Assembly: GCF_007997005.1 (NCBI RefSeq)
Contig: NZ_VOSL01000043.1
Coordinates: forward strand, 1-64,000
DNA: 64,000 bases
From: Lujinxingia vulgaris
Lineage (GTDB): Bacteria > Myxococcota_A > Bradymonadia > Bradymonadales > Bradymonadaceae
Direction of reading: 5' to 3'
The position numbers were made by a program, and so were the translations under genes. Within the stretch, counting starts at the first letter, position 1. Each line of letters starts with the position of its first letter. Below are positions 17,020 to 24,874 of the stretch, one piece after another. The notes beneath the pieces are model-generated. The model was not told the origin of the DNA. It did not search any database and saw nothing but the letters and a program-made list of their open reading frames with translations.

Positions 17020-18468
17020 TTAACAATGAGTATCATACGATTCCTTTGCAGCCTCAAGCACACCAATGTTTGTGCCAAACTCCCGATCCACCAACGCAAA
17101 CGCCGCAGCCACCTCCGGCGCCACAGAAAGCCCGGGCGCTCGTCTATACACCTCGGGCAACACGCGCACAAACCCGCCCATTGCCGAGGGTCCCGTCAGC
17201 AGCATAGCGTCAAACTCCAGGTCCTCGTCACGCGCATCCGCGCCTTCGGAATCAAGGCTCTTTATGATCTCAAAACCCACCCCACCGGCCCCGTACTGAC
17301 GTCGAAGCGCGTACCGCCGGGTCTGCTCAAACACACGCTTCACCGGCGTCCAACCTCCGCCCACCCGGTGCGTATCCGCGACCTTCAACACGAGTTCCTC
17401 CAACTCCGCCGGCCGATAGTCGAAAAAAACGCCGTCGCGAATCATCATCTCCAGAAACTGCAACGGGAGGTCGGGCTCACCCTGGACCAACCAACCAAAC
17501 GCCCCACCGGTCCGCGTATTGAATTCGGTGGGCACGAAGCCTTTTGCCGTCAGCACGCCATCGACGGTAAACGCGCCGCGGTAGCCCACTTCTCGGGCGA
17601 GCTGCCGCCCGACGCGCTTCGCGACCGCGCGCATCGCTTCTCGCGCACTCGCTGGCGGATCCCAGAAGGTCGCAAAACCTGTGTACAAAAACATCCCGGA
17701 GTTGGGCCGACGAAACACCACCATCTCCACCGGGCGAAACGCGATAGTTTTTTCGGGGAAAACCACCCCGTGAATGCTGCAGGGGATGCCTTCGAGATAG
17801 GGCATCACCCTCACGCGGTCGCAATGGCTGCGAAAGAACTCAAGCGCTGCATCGCGCTCGGCCTTGGTTTGGCTGTAGCGCACGTACATCGCCCCGCCGT
17901 TAATCCCCTCCCGGGCGTCTCCGGCCCAGACCACGCCCGCATTGTTGCCCAGTCGCGCCGCAGCCTCCCCGCACTGCGCATCGTCATGCGGATCGACCAC
18001 CTCGGAAGGTGCCCGCGCGACGTTTGCGCGGTCCCAGAAGGCGTCGACAACCACCTTGTCCTCCAACTCCAGCCAGGACCTGAGCCGCGGCCCAAGCCTG
18101 GGCCGACCACAGAGCTCCTCGATGTCGCAGACATGCGAGCTCAGCACGATCGCTCGATGGTCCGGGTCGAAGCGCTCCACGGCCTCAACCACCTCCGGCG
18201 AGGGGTTTCGTAAGGCGGCCTCATAGTTCCGAAGACCCGTGAGCATATCGGGCGCCTTCGCCATAGACGCCACCACCCAGGGCGTCTGCGAAGGGTCGGG
18301 CACCTCCCCGGTCCCGATGCCGTCGCCCACAATCAAACACTCCGCTACGCCAAGCTCTCGCAACGCCTTCACGCGACCTGCGGAGCCGGCCACAGGCCCC
18401 ATCGCCAGAATGACGCGCTTTCCGTCGAAAAACTCCCGCACAAGCTCACGGTAGTAGCCCACAGACAT
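17020..18468 (-). CDS. ATP-grasp-like protein of unknown substrate
   Basis: From MSVGYYRELV (start 18468, GGAGTCG ribosome site) the protein is 482 residues. The N-terminal half looks like a pre-ATP-grasp Rossmann domain (VILAMGPVAGSAGRVKAL, then AECLIVGDG). The C-terminal half has ATP-grasp features: a lysine/arginine-rich hinge, the YRGAFTVDGVLT strand, and the Mg-binding pattern VPTEFNTRTGGAF at about residues 310-322 (Glu-x-Asn-x-Arg). ATP-grasp enzymes join a carboxylate to an amine or other nucleophile via acyl phosphate. Substrate is unknown. Pairing with a peptide-binding lipoprotein downstream hints at a peptide-like or amino-acid-like compound. The longer frame to 18546 would cross the tRNA terminator and is rejected. 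Confidence 0.68.
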   Translation of the reverse strand: MSVGYYRELVREFFDGKRVILAMGPVAGSAGRVKALRELGVAECLIVGDGIGTGEVPDPSQTPWVVASMAKAPDMLTGLRNYEAALRNPSPEVVEAVERFDPDHRAIVLSSHVCDIEELCGRPRLGPRLRSWLELEDKVVVDAFWDRANVARAPSEVVDPHDDAQCGEAAARLGNNAGVVWAGDAREGINGGAMYVRYSQTKAERDAALEFFRSHCDRVRVMPYLEGIPCSIHGVVFPEKTIAFRPVEMVVFRRPNSGMFLYTGFATFWDPPASAREAMRAVAKRVGRQLAREVGYRGAFTVDGVLTAKGFVPTEFNTRTGGAFGWLVQGEPDLPLQFLEMMIRDGVFFDYRPAELEELVLKVADTHRVGGGWTPVKRVFEQTRRYALRRQYGAGGVGFEIIKSLDSEGADARDEDLEFDAMLLTGPSAMGGFVRVLPEVYRRAPGLSVAPEVAAAFALVDREFGTNIGVLEAAKESYDTHC

Positions 18469-18496
18469 TTTCGACTCCGGATTCGAAACGAAAAAA

Positions 18497-18523
18497 GCCT
18501 CCCCAGACCCAACCCGGAGAGGC
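18497..18523 (-). terminator. Rho-independent terminator of tRNA-Arg
   Basis: On the minus strand GCCTCTCC and GGGGAGGC form an 8-bp stem (one G-U pair) with an 11-base loop, followed directly by TTTTTT. It begins 34 bases after the tRNA 3' end. The loop and one arm contain the 17-bp direct repeat. The ATP-grasp gene starts just beyond it. Confidence 0.8.
18503..18519 (+). repeat. 17-bp direct repeat, right copy (in the tRNA-Arg terminator)
   Basis: Identical to 14982-14998. The copy lies in the loop and right arm of the terminator that follows tRNA-Arg, about 40 bases from the tRNA 3' end, which is close to where integrating elements often recombine, although true tRNA-borne attachment sites usually overlap the tRNA itself. 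Confidence 0.85.
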
Positions 18524-18556
18524 ATTTTCACCAACACTTTCAACAACTTACAAAAA

Positions 18557-18630
18557 TGACCCCGACAGGAATTGAACCTGTGACCTACGGATTAGGAATC
18601 CGTCGCTCTATCCGACTGAGCTACGGGGTC
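18557..18630 (-). tRNA. tRNA-Arg (anticodon CCT)
   Basis: On the minus strand the 74 bases fold as a standard cloverleaf: acceptor GACCCCG/CGGGGTC with discriminator A, D-arm with AGCTCAGTCGGATAGAGC, anticodon stem ACGGA/TCCGT with loop TTCCTAA, and T-arm with GGTTCAATTCC. The anticodon CCT (plus-strand 18594-18596) reads AGG arginine codons. The 3' CCA is not encoded. Confidence 0.95.
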
Positions 18631-18727
18631 TGGGCGCGCCGTGATCGGGCGCGAGGCTGTTTTTCGCACCCCTGCGCGCGCGGATCAAGCCCTTTTGTAA
18701 CCGCCCTTCGTCCTCGCACCTCCCACT

Positions 18728-19849
18728 CTACCAGACTGGTGGAGGAAACCCGTCGATCCCCTCTTGCAAAGTCCACCGCAGGTTACGCTCATAGTCGACA
18801 AGGACGAGGTTATCATCAACCTCAGTAAGAACCTCTCCCCCATAGACGCTCGTCCCAAACGCTCCCACCGCTCCCCCCGGGTAGGTGTAAACATGCCCTG
18901 GCTGTTGAGGATCAAGCTCGACAAGGCCACTTCTCCGACTGACGAGTACTTTCCCTGCTGTAGTCCAACTCAACCCATCGACAAAGAGCAGCGCCATATC
19001 AGAGTCTAGCTCTGAGAGGATGCGTACACCGTTTTGAAACTCTAAATTCGGATAGTACGTAATATGATTGGATCGTGGATTAAGACTGCAGTTTCTTTGA
19101 TGCAGAACAACCTCATGCGTGACTGGATGAACCCGAATACTGCTGGTCCAACCACACGCAGGAGTATGCACAGTAATCTCACCAGCCCGATACACGAGCG
19201 GTGAATTGTTATAAGAAAGGCCTCCAGAAAATTGACCGACTTTAAGCACAATCGGATCCAGAAGGCCTCCGGTCGAACTCTCGACATAAAGCGACGCCGA
19301 TGACGCATCGGTTTCGATAGGATCGAGCAGACGAACTGCCTCGCCACCTTCTGCGTTGACAAAATAAAGCGCGTGCGTCCAATGATGATCAGGTTTATCC
19401 GCCGTGAACAGAAGCCCACTACGATCCCACATCACCGTCATCGAATGTATCTCTCCAGAATGAGTATAAAATGGCTCGACATCGTAATATACCACCTCTT
19501 CTTGAAGATCGACGGACATGGCAATCTTCCAGATACTGGATGACGTCTTCATGAAAAATGCTTCGTTAGTAGCAAAAAATGCAGGCTCAGGTTCAGGCTC
19601 AGGTTCAGGTTCAGGTTCAGGTTCAGGCTCAGGCTCAGGGTTCGGATCAGTGTCAGTGCCTGGATTGGGCTCAGGCCCGGGATCGTATTCATCATCCCGA
19701 CCACCATGGTCGGTTCCTGCGTCGGACTCTTCAAAATCGTCGTCGATAATAATTAGTGGTTCCTGCGGCGGAGCCGCCTCACCACAGCCACCGACAATCA
19801 TCAGTACTACACTCAGACACCACATCTTCTTCAGCATGCCTTTCATCAT
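18728..19849 (-). CDS. Surface lipoprotein with Pro-Glu linker and propeller-like body
   Basis: The start at 19849 has a GAGGGG ribosome site. The 373-residue protein has lipobox VGGC, an acidic stretch with the IIIDDDFEESDAG block, then a Pro-Glu repeat linker of about 20 residues, and a body of about 270 residues rich in aromatic, Gly and Asp turns (for example MWDRSGLLFTADK, and SGLVELDPQQPG) that resembles WD40/TolB-like propeller repeats. No catalytic motif is recognised. It is probably displayed on the cell surface on the Pro-Glu stalk. The gene is more AT-rich than its neighbours. Function unknown. Confidence 0.7.
   Translation of the reverse strand: MMKGMLKKMWCLSVVLMIVGGCGEAAPPQEPLIIIDDDFEESDAGTDHGGRDDEYDPGPEPNPGTDTDPNPEPEPEPEPEPEPEPEPEPAFFATNEAFFMKTSSSIWKIAMSVDLQEEVVYYDVEPFYTHSGEIHSMTVMWDRSGLLFTADKPDHHWTHALYFVNAEGGEAVRLLDPIETDASSASLYVESSTGGLLDPIVLKVGQFSGGLSYNNSPLVYRAGEITVHTPACGWTSSIRVHPVTHEVVLHQRNCSLNPRSNHITYYPNLEFQNGVRILSELDSDMALLFVDGLSWTTAGKVLVSRRSGLVELDPQQPGHVYTYPGGAVGAFGTSVYGGEVLTEVDDNLVLVDYERNLRWTLQEGIDGFPPPVW
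19582..19636. repeat. Hexanucleotide repeat encoding the Pro-Glu linker
   Basis: About nine tandem 6-base units, CAGGYT on the plus strand, encode alternating Pro and Glu (minus-strand reading). Unit changes would lengthen or shorten the lipoprotein stalk by two residues without shifting frame. Degenerate related units continue to about 19680. Confidence 0.85.
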
Positions 19850-20282
19850 TTCACCCCTCACTTGAAATAGTGACCTACACGCAAGTCCAAACAACCTTCA
19901 TTTCAAAACCAAACACGGCACCTTCACATCTACCCTCAAGGCACAAAAGTGCCCCACATAGCATATCCACCAGCTACGTCTTCACGTCTCCCCAAAACAC
20001 AATATGATCCGGGGCAAAGGTACGGGCACATAACATACGCGCACGACACGCATGCACGTGCCCTCACCCGTAGTTACAACACATCCTCACTTAGAATGAG
20101 CTAACACTAGCAGCCCCCTCGTGGTAGTCAACCCCCCGGCGTGCAATAATTTCGACTGAAAATGTTCTCTATCACCGCAGATTTCGGTACGTGCTTGCTT
20201 CCCCCTATACCGCTCTACTAAACGCACAGCGGTCACGCCTCTGAACATAACGACGTTACCCCTGACGTAAATGCCTTAGCCT
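19850..20282. other. AT-richer intergenic region, no gene seen
   Basis: This 430-base gap between the Pro-Glu lipoprotein and the MYXO-CTERM array is less GC-rich than most of the window. I see no open frame with a good start, no tRNA and no clear terminator. It must hold the promoter of the minus-strand lipoprotein gene. Confidence 0.6.
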
Positions 20283-20978
20283 CTACCGTGTCGCCCTATA
20301 CAGTTCGTGCTCTCGCCATTCCTCGCCGCCTCGCCGCCTCACCCACACAACCCCCACCCCCAACACCACCCACATCACCCCCCAGGGCTCCTGCCCCTCC
20401 CCACCTCCCCCGTAGGCTGCGCATCCATAAAAAGGCCTGTCGTCCCCGCAGCTCCCGTCGTGGTCGTTGGGGACTCCGGAGTACGCGTACTGAATCAAGG
20501 CCAACCCTTCGTATTCATCAGCCCACACCTCCTCGACGCCCCGGTCCTCGCCAAAAAGCACGCTGAGTGGAAGCTCCCCCTCCCCTTCCGACTCGCCATA
20601 GAGCTGGTCGACCTCCGCGCTCAGCGTGAGGAGCGCGCCGTCGGCGACGCGTTCTCCGGGGGCGCGCTCCTCGCCCCACACGACCCAGACATCTTCACCA
20701 CATGCGTTGCCAATATCGGCAAACATCTCGACGTGGCCTTCCCAGGGTTCCGTCCGAATTTCGTGCTCAACGATCAGGCAATCAAAAGCCTCGTTCTTCC
20801 AGACTTCATCGATCTGCGCCTCAAGTTCGACGTACTCGGGAGGCTGTACGCAGCTCAACGCGTGGGCCGACATCGGCGCCAGCGACGTCGCAAACGCCGC
20901 CAACGCGACGAGGAGCGCCGGTACGCCTGGCAAAGTCGGCGTCGAAGGTGTGTGGGGTGAAGGGATTGAGACATTCAT
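20283..20978 (-). CDS. Secreted MYXO-CTERM protein, Cys-conserved paralog A
   Basis: A 231-residue member of a five-gene family in this region. It has a signal peptide ending near Ala-His-Ala-Leu, then Ser-Cys, the core motif IDEVWKNEAFDCLIVEHE, a NACGEDVWV motif, an ESEGEGEL block, the IQYAYSGVPNDHD strand, a late Gly-Cys, and a hydrophobic segment followed by Arg-Arg-Arg-Gly. Its start codon abuts the stop of paralog B (TAAATG) and the ribosome site AGGTGA lies within B, so B and A are coupled. Conserved Cys residues suggest disulfides in a small extracellular beta domain. No known domain recognised. Confidence 0.75.
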   Translation of the reverse strand: MNVSIPSPHTPSTPTLPGVPALLVALAAFATSLAPMSAHALSCVQPPEYVELEAQIDEVWKNEAFDCLIVEHEIRTEPWEGHVEMFADIGNACGEDVWVVWGEERAPGERVADGALLTLSAEVDQLYGESEGEGELPLSVLFGEDRGVEEVWADEYEGLALIQYAYSGVPNDHDGSCGDDRPFYGCAAYGGGGEGQEPWGVMWVVLGVGVVWVRRRGGEEWREHELYRATR

Positions 20979-21638
20979 TTATATCACCTTGATACGCTGT
21001 CGACGGACCATCAGACCCGCCAGCGCCACTCCAACAAACGTCAGCGGCCCCTCGGGTCCATGGGATTTGGATGTCGCGCACCCGTAAAGACCCGAATGCT
21101 CTCCGCACCAGTCGTCGTGCTCACGGAGAGTACCCTTATAGGAGTATCGAATTCGGGCCAGGGCCCTGTGGGGCGCAGGCTCCGGCGCGTTGCTTAGCCG
21201 TTCCGTCTCCGTGATCGCATAAAAATTGACCTCCCCCTCGCCCTCGGACTCCTCCATCAACTCCAGCAGATCGGCGCGTACCCTGACCAGCTGTCCATCG
21301 CCGACACGTTCCCCATTCGACCCATCTCGCTCTGCAACCACCAATAGCTCTTCACCACATACATTCGTGACGTCGAGAGAAAGTTGAATCACACCGGAGT
21401 CCGGATACGCCACGATCTCGGGCTCAGCGATCACGCAATCAAACGCTTCACTGGTCCAGATTTCATCAATGTGCGCGTTGAGTGATTGATACATGCCTGA
21501 TTGCTCCACGCAATCGGACGCATGGGCCGAACGAAGGGATGTGACCGTCACGCAGACACCCACGCATAGCAGCGTCAACAACACGCACCAAAAACGTGGG
21601 GGGCCCGTAACATGCGGATCTTGAAGTCGTGTAGCCAT
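20979..21638 (-). CDS. Secreted MYXO-CTERM protein, Cys-conserved paralog B
   Basis: Paralog B, 219 residues from MATRLQDPHV; this start has AGGGACATTCGC before it, whereas the longer frame begins with a weaker TTG at 21665. The family pattern is clear: signal peptide, Ser-Asp-Cys, HIDEIWTSEAFDCVIAE, TNVCGEELLV, EESEGEGEV, IRYSYKGTLREHD, GLYGC, then a hydrophobic tail ending in Arg-Arg-Gln-Arg. The tail lacks the usual dense Arg cluster and is a weak MYXO-CTERM match. It is cotranscribed with paralog A. Function unknown. Confidence 0.75.
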   Translation of the reverse strand: MATRLQDPHVTGPPRFWCVLLTLLCVGVCVTVTSLRSAHASDCVEQSGMYQSLNAHIDEIWTSEAFDCVIAEPEIVAYPDSGVIQLSLDVTNVCGEELLVVAERDGSNGERVGDGQLVRVRADLLELMEESEGEGEVNFYAITETERLSNAPEPAPHRALARIRYSYKGTLREHDDWCGEHSGLYGCATSKSHGPEGPLTFVGVALAGLMVRRQRIKVI

Positions 21639-21745
21639 GCGAATGTCCCTGACGTCGATTTTCAACCTTATACATGCCCAACGAAACCAGACCCAAAACG
21701 CTGGTCGCCAGCGCCGTGTCGTGTTTCACGCTTAGAAACGCTGCC

Positions 21746-22435
21746 TCATCGCCCCACTCGCCGCCTCACCCCCACCACCCCTAACCCCAACACCACCCAC
21801 ACCAGCGGCCAGGACAAAGGCGCTTGCGTCCCCGAACTCGTCACTGCGCATCCGAACGTGGTCCCCGGGCCGCAGTCGCCCTCATTGTAGTAGGGGTCCG
21901 CGTAGGTGGGCGTGCCCGAAAACGAATAATGCACGCTCGCCATCGCACGATACTCCTCGAACCCCATCTCCTCGCCAGTGCGCTCTGAGGCAGGAATCGC
22001 GCGAATCTCGGCGATGCCCTCGCCATGCTCTTCATCCTCAAGCTCCCTGATCGGACCGCCGAAGCGCAGCGTTTCCCCCTCAGCGACAATCTCTTCATGC
22101 AGGTAGGGTTCCCCGTAGGGCTTGTCGATGTTCATCGCGATCGCGATGTCCTCCCCGCAGGCGTTCGCGATGTTGAGCAGTAGGTGAACGAAACCATAGT
22201 GCTCGTCCTCGTCCATCTCATATTCCACCGCCAGGCAATCAAAGGCGGCCTCGCTATGCACCTCGTCGAGTTGCACATCGAGGTCCCCGTAGGCGTAGGG
22301 CCCGGAGCACATCATGTCGGCTGAAGCCTGTGGCACGCCCGTCAGCGCGCCCCACCCCACGAGCAGCCCCAACCCACAGGACGCAACCCTCAACACCCGT
22401 TCTTTTGCGCCTTTGCCAGACTTCATCGTCATCAT
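21746..22435 (-). CDS. Secreted MYXO-CTERM protein, Cys-conserved paralog C
   Basis: Paralog C, 229 residues. Signal peptide to about residue 40, then Met-Met-Cys, the core VQLDEVHSEAAFDCLAVEYE, IANACGEDIAI, a HGEGIAEI block matching the SEGEGE block of other members, VHYSFSGTP, a FGCA motif, and a strong C-terminal hydrophobic segment followed by Arg-Arg-Arg-Val-Gly-Arg. Upstream it carries the sequence block shared with paralog E (22483-22532). The frame starts ATG-ATG with AGGGC upstream. It is separated from paralog B by about 107 bases, so may have its own promoter. Confidence 0.75.
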   Translation of the reverse strand: MMTMKSGKGAKERVLRVASCGLGLLVGWGALTGVPQASADMMCSGPYAYGDLDVQLDEVHSEAAFDCLAVEYEMDEDEHYGFVHLLLNIANACGEDIAIAMNIDKPYGEPYLHEEIVAEGETLRFGGPIRELEDEEHGEGIAEIRAIPASERTGEEMGFEEYRAMASVHYSFSGTPTYADPYYNEGDCGPGTTFGCAVTSSGTQAPLSWPLVWVVLGLGVVGVRRRVGR

Positions 22436-22482
22436 GCCCTCGCCCTATCCATGGTTCGCTTTCATCGACTTTTTGGTGGGAG

Positions 22483-22532
22483 GGGGCAGTCTGCCGACCG
22501 TCGCAACGTGTTTCCAGCACTTTTGCGCGACG
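22483..22532 (-). promoter_or_regulatory. Shared upstream element of paralog C
   Basis: Three blocks, GGGGCAGTCTGCCG (22483-22496), CGTGTTTCCAG (22507-22517) and CTTTTGCGCGACG (22520-22532), recur with near-identical spacing before paralog E at 24875-24923. The first block also precedes paralog D at 24101. The distance to the start codon is 44-50 bases in all three. The core GGCAG-A-CTGCC is an inverted repeat. Confidence 0.6.
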
Positions 22533-22687
22533 GGCCGAGGCGATGTGCACTCAGCGCTGCCCCTCGGTTGGGATTTGAAACGAATGTTGAAGTCACCGGC
22601 CAGCGCCTTGAACCCATCCTGCTGTGTCCTTAGGCTTTGTCGCACCCCGACGACATGACTGTTGGATTCGATGAAAAAGGAGCTGCC

Positions 22688-23278
22688 GTGATTGCTTTGC
22701 TTACGCCCCGCCCCCTCGCCCTCATCGCCCTGCTCGCGCTCTGTGTGGCCTGCGTCTCCGAAGACGGCACCTCGCCAGATCGCTACGACTCGGCCTTCTT
22801 CCAGCCCGACGAGGCCCTGGCCAGCTCGGAGTGGTCCAACTCCTACAGCGTGGCGCACACGATCAACGGCTCCGGCCTCCCCGAGGGCTTTGGGCCGGCC
22901 GACACCCACGCCGACTACAGCGGCAGCAACCACTGGACCACCTCCGACGGCGACATCGAGGGTGCCTGGGCCACCTACAGCTTCAACGGGCCGGCGACCA
23001 TGGACACCCTCTACATCTGGCACCACCGCTCCACGATGCCCCCGGCCTACAGTGAGGGCTACGCCATCGCGCGCTTCGACGTAGAGTTCCTCGACGCCAA
23101 CGGCGAGCAGCTCCTGCTCCTTGAAGACCTGGCCGGCGAGCCGGACCTGGCGAGCGCGGCGGTCTATGAGTTTGAGGAGGTGGAGGGGGTGCGGGAGGTG
23201 CAGATCATCGTGCGCGAAAACAACGGCGATGAGCAGGTCACGGGGCTGGCCGAGGTCGCTTTTGGCCTGACCCGCTAA
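22688..23278 (+). CDS. Lipoprotein with discoidin-like beta domain
   Basis: The GTG at 22688 has AAGGAG five bases upstream and begins a clean lipoprotein signal (lipobox ALCVAC); the frame stays open to 22637 but without a good start. The 196-residue protein has a body with Ser-Asn-Ser-Tyr-Ser-Val, a GSNHWTTSDGDIEGAWATYSF strand and a MDTLYIWHHR strand, suggestive of a galactose-binding/F5-8C-like jelly roll used for ligand or carbohydrate binding. No catalytic residues seen. It interrupts the MYXO-CTERM array on the opposite strand and ends at a strong terminator shared with paralog D. Confidence 0.65.
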   Translation: MIALLTPRPLALIALLALCVACVSEDGTSPDRYDSAFFQPDEALASSEWSNSYSVAHTINGSGLPEGFGPADTHADYSGSNHWTTSDGDIEGAWATYSFNGPATMDTLYIWHHRSTMPPAYSEGYAIARFDVEFLDANGEQLLLLEDLAGEPDLASAAVYEFEEVEGVREVQIIVRENNGDEQVTGLAEVAFGLTR

Positions 23279-23310
23279 CCTGCTGACGCGCGACTTAGAC
23301 GCACATAAAA

Positions 23311-23340
23311 AAGGCCGCCGGACTCTTCTCCGGCGGCCTT
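23311..23340. terminator. Bidirectional terminator between the lipoprotein and paralog D
   Basis: A perfect 12-bp stem (aaggccgccgga with tccggcggcctt) has a 6-base loop, A-run before it and T-rich sequence after it. It can end transcription of the plus-strand lipoprotein and the minus-strand paralog D. Confidence 0.9.
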
Positions 23341-23400
23341 TTCGTTTTTTGCAACACGCAAGCGCGATGCCCGGCGCGGGCCTCAGTCGGAGCCTCGCTC

Positions 23401-24051
23401 TTACGATTGCGCGCTGCGCCGCACACGCCTCCCCAACCCAATAAGCCCCAGCCCCACCATCACCCAGGCCAGCGGCGCGTGGGCCGGAGTCGCGTTGGAG
23501 GCGGCACAGCCGCCACACCCCATGACAGAGACCTCGTCGTTGCACTCAAAGTCGCTGTTATCGCGGGGCGTCCCTTCAAACGAATAAAGAACACGCACGA
23601 TCGGCTCGTCCTCGCCGGCCACGCGAAACTCCAGCTCGCCGTCCCCTTCCGGTGCATTCTGGTAGCTCTCCACCTGCACCTCCAACGTCACCGCCTCTCC
23701 CGCTGAGATGAATTCGCTATCTGGAGAAGGTGGGTCCATGGGAACGTGCGCGACGCGCTCGAACTCGACCATAACACCTTCCTCACACCCGTTGATGATG
23801 TCGGTGACGATCCACACGGCCCCCGTCGCCGCGTCGGTCACGGTGTCAGCTTCGACGTCCAGACATGCGTAACTCTCGGTCGACCCGATCTCGTCGATAT
23901 AGGCATTGAGCTCATCGTAGCGATCGGGCGCAACGCATACCGCGGCCGCCTGCGGCACCCCTCCCAGAGCGACAAACCCTGCGGCGAGCCCCGGGAGGAG
24001 GGCAGACCTTTTCTTGAAAGGGATGAGCGTGGGGCGATGGGATGGCAGCAT
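23401..24051 (-). CDS. Secreted MYXO-CTERM protein, Cys-conserved paralog D
   Basis: Start set at 24051 (MLPSHRPTLI): this gives 216 residues, in line with the others, and puts the shared GCAGTGTGCCG element 50 bases upstream as in paralogs C and E. A frame open to 24132 would place that element inside the gene. Pattern: signal peptide, Val-Cys, YIDEIGSTESYACLDVE, INGCEEGVMV (the Cys-Gly of the family is here Cys-Glu), EGDGELEF, VLYSFEGTPRDN, a Cys-rich MGCGGC, then a hydrophobic segment and RRVRR. It is the most divergent member in its core. Role unknown. Confidence 0.75.
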   Translation of the reverse strand: MLPSHRPTLIPFKKRSALLPGLAAGFVALGGVPQAAAVCVAPDRYDELNAYIDEIGSTESYACLDVEADTVTDAATGAVWIVTDIINGCEEGVMVEFERVAHVPMDPPSPDSEFISAGEAVTLEVQVESYQNAPEGDGELEFRVAGEDEPIVRVLYSFEGTPRDNSDFECNDEVSVMGCGGCAASNATPAHAPLAWVMVGLGLIGLGRRVRRSAQS

Positions 24052-24100
24052 GGCATGTCCGAATGAAATAGCTTTGGATGACTCGGATGGGGCAGGTCGA

Positions 24101-24111
24101 GCAGTGTGCCG
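24101..24111 (-). promoter_or_regulatory. Shared upstream element of paralog D
   Basis: The 11 bases GCAGTGTGCCG match the first block found before paralogs C and E, at the same distance from the start. The second and third blocks are not clear here. Confidence 0.45.
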
Positions 24112-24141
24112 GAGGTGGCTTCCCTTTTCCATAAAAAGCTC

Positions 24142-24831
24142 TCAGGAGGCTGGTGGGCTGCGCCGCGCACGGCGCCCCAGCCACACCATGCCCAGCCCCA
24201 CCATCACCCAGCTCAGCGGCGCCTGCGCTGGCGCTTCCGGCGAGCTTGCCGTCGACGAACACCCGAACATGGTGGCGTTGCTGCACGGCCAGTCGTCCAT
24301 GTCGTAAAGCGTGCCGGAGTACGAATACTGAACCCGCGACAGCGGCACATACGCATCAGGGTCTGCCTCCATCGCGTCGCGCTCGGCGTCCGGCAACACC
24401 TCAAAAATCAGCTCCCCCTGCCCCTCTTCCCGGGGGCGCATCTCAAGCGAAGCGCGTACGGTCACGAGCTCGCCGTCCTCCACCCGCACCTCGTCCATCC
24501 GGTCACCGGCGGTGTAGAGATAGTCCGCATCCGCCCTCACCCAGAGGTCTTCTCCACATGCGTTGGCCAGGTCTGTGGAGACGTTCACAAAGCTGTTGCC
24601 CTCATGGACAGCGAACTCATGCTGAACCACCAGGCAATCAAACGCCTCGCTCGTCCAGACCTCATCGATCTGCCCCTGGATCTCCGCGTAGACAGGCGGC
24701 TCCTCGCAGTCCAGGGCGTTGGCGAGGGGCACTGTGCCCGGCGCAACCAGCCCGGCAGCGAGCCCGACGAGCAGGACCGCGGGCTTTGTGATGACTGCGC
24801 GCCGGGAGAAGAACGAGCGTGGGAACGTCAT
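24142..24831 (-). CDS. Secreted MYXO-CTERM protein, Cys-conserved paralog E
   Basis: Paralog E, 229 residues from MTFPRSFFSR (GAGACATCGC before it; the frame remains open to 24894). It is the clearest family member: signal peptide ending near Ala-Asn-Ala-Leu, Asp-Cys-Glu, GQIDEVWTSEAFDCLVVQHE, LANACGEDLWV, EEGQGELIF, VQYSYSGTLYDMDDWPC, MFGCSS, then APLSWVMVGLGMVWLGRRARR, a strong MYXO-CTERM-like tail. First gene of the probable E-D unit. Shared three-block element lies upstream at 24875-24923. Confidence 0.78.
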   Translation of the reverse strand: MTFPRSFFSRRAVITKPAVLLVGLAAGLVAPGTVPLANALDCEEPPVYAEIQGQIDEVWTSEAFDCLVVQHEFAVHEGNSFVNVSTDLANACGEDLWVRADADYLYTAGDRMDEVRVEDGELVTVRASLEMRPREEGQGELIFEVLPDAERDAMEADPDAYVPLSRVQYSYSGTLYDMDDWPCSNATMFGCSSTASSPEAPAQAPLSWVMVGLGMVWLGRRARRSPPAS

Positions 24832-24874
24832 GCGATGTCTCGGTGCGTGGGGTTCAGGGCTTTCAAAGGGCGAT

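Noticed and set aside
17020-17022. ATP-grasp and peptide-binding genes as a single fused gene
   Set aside because: There is a clear stop at 17020 and a separate AGGAGG-led start at 16949.
24052-24132. Extended N-terminus of paralog D
   Set aside because: This stretch contains the upstream element shared with paralogs C and E and would place 27 residues before the signal peptide.
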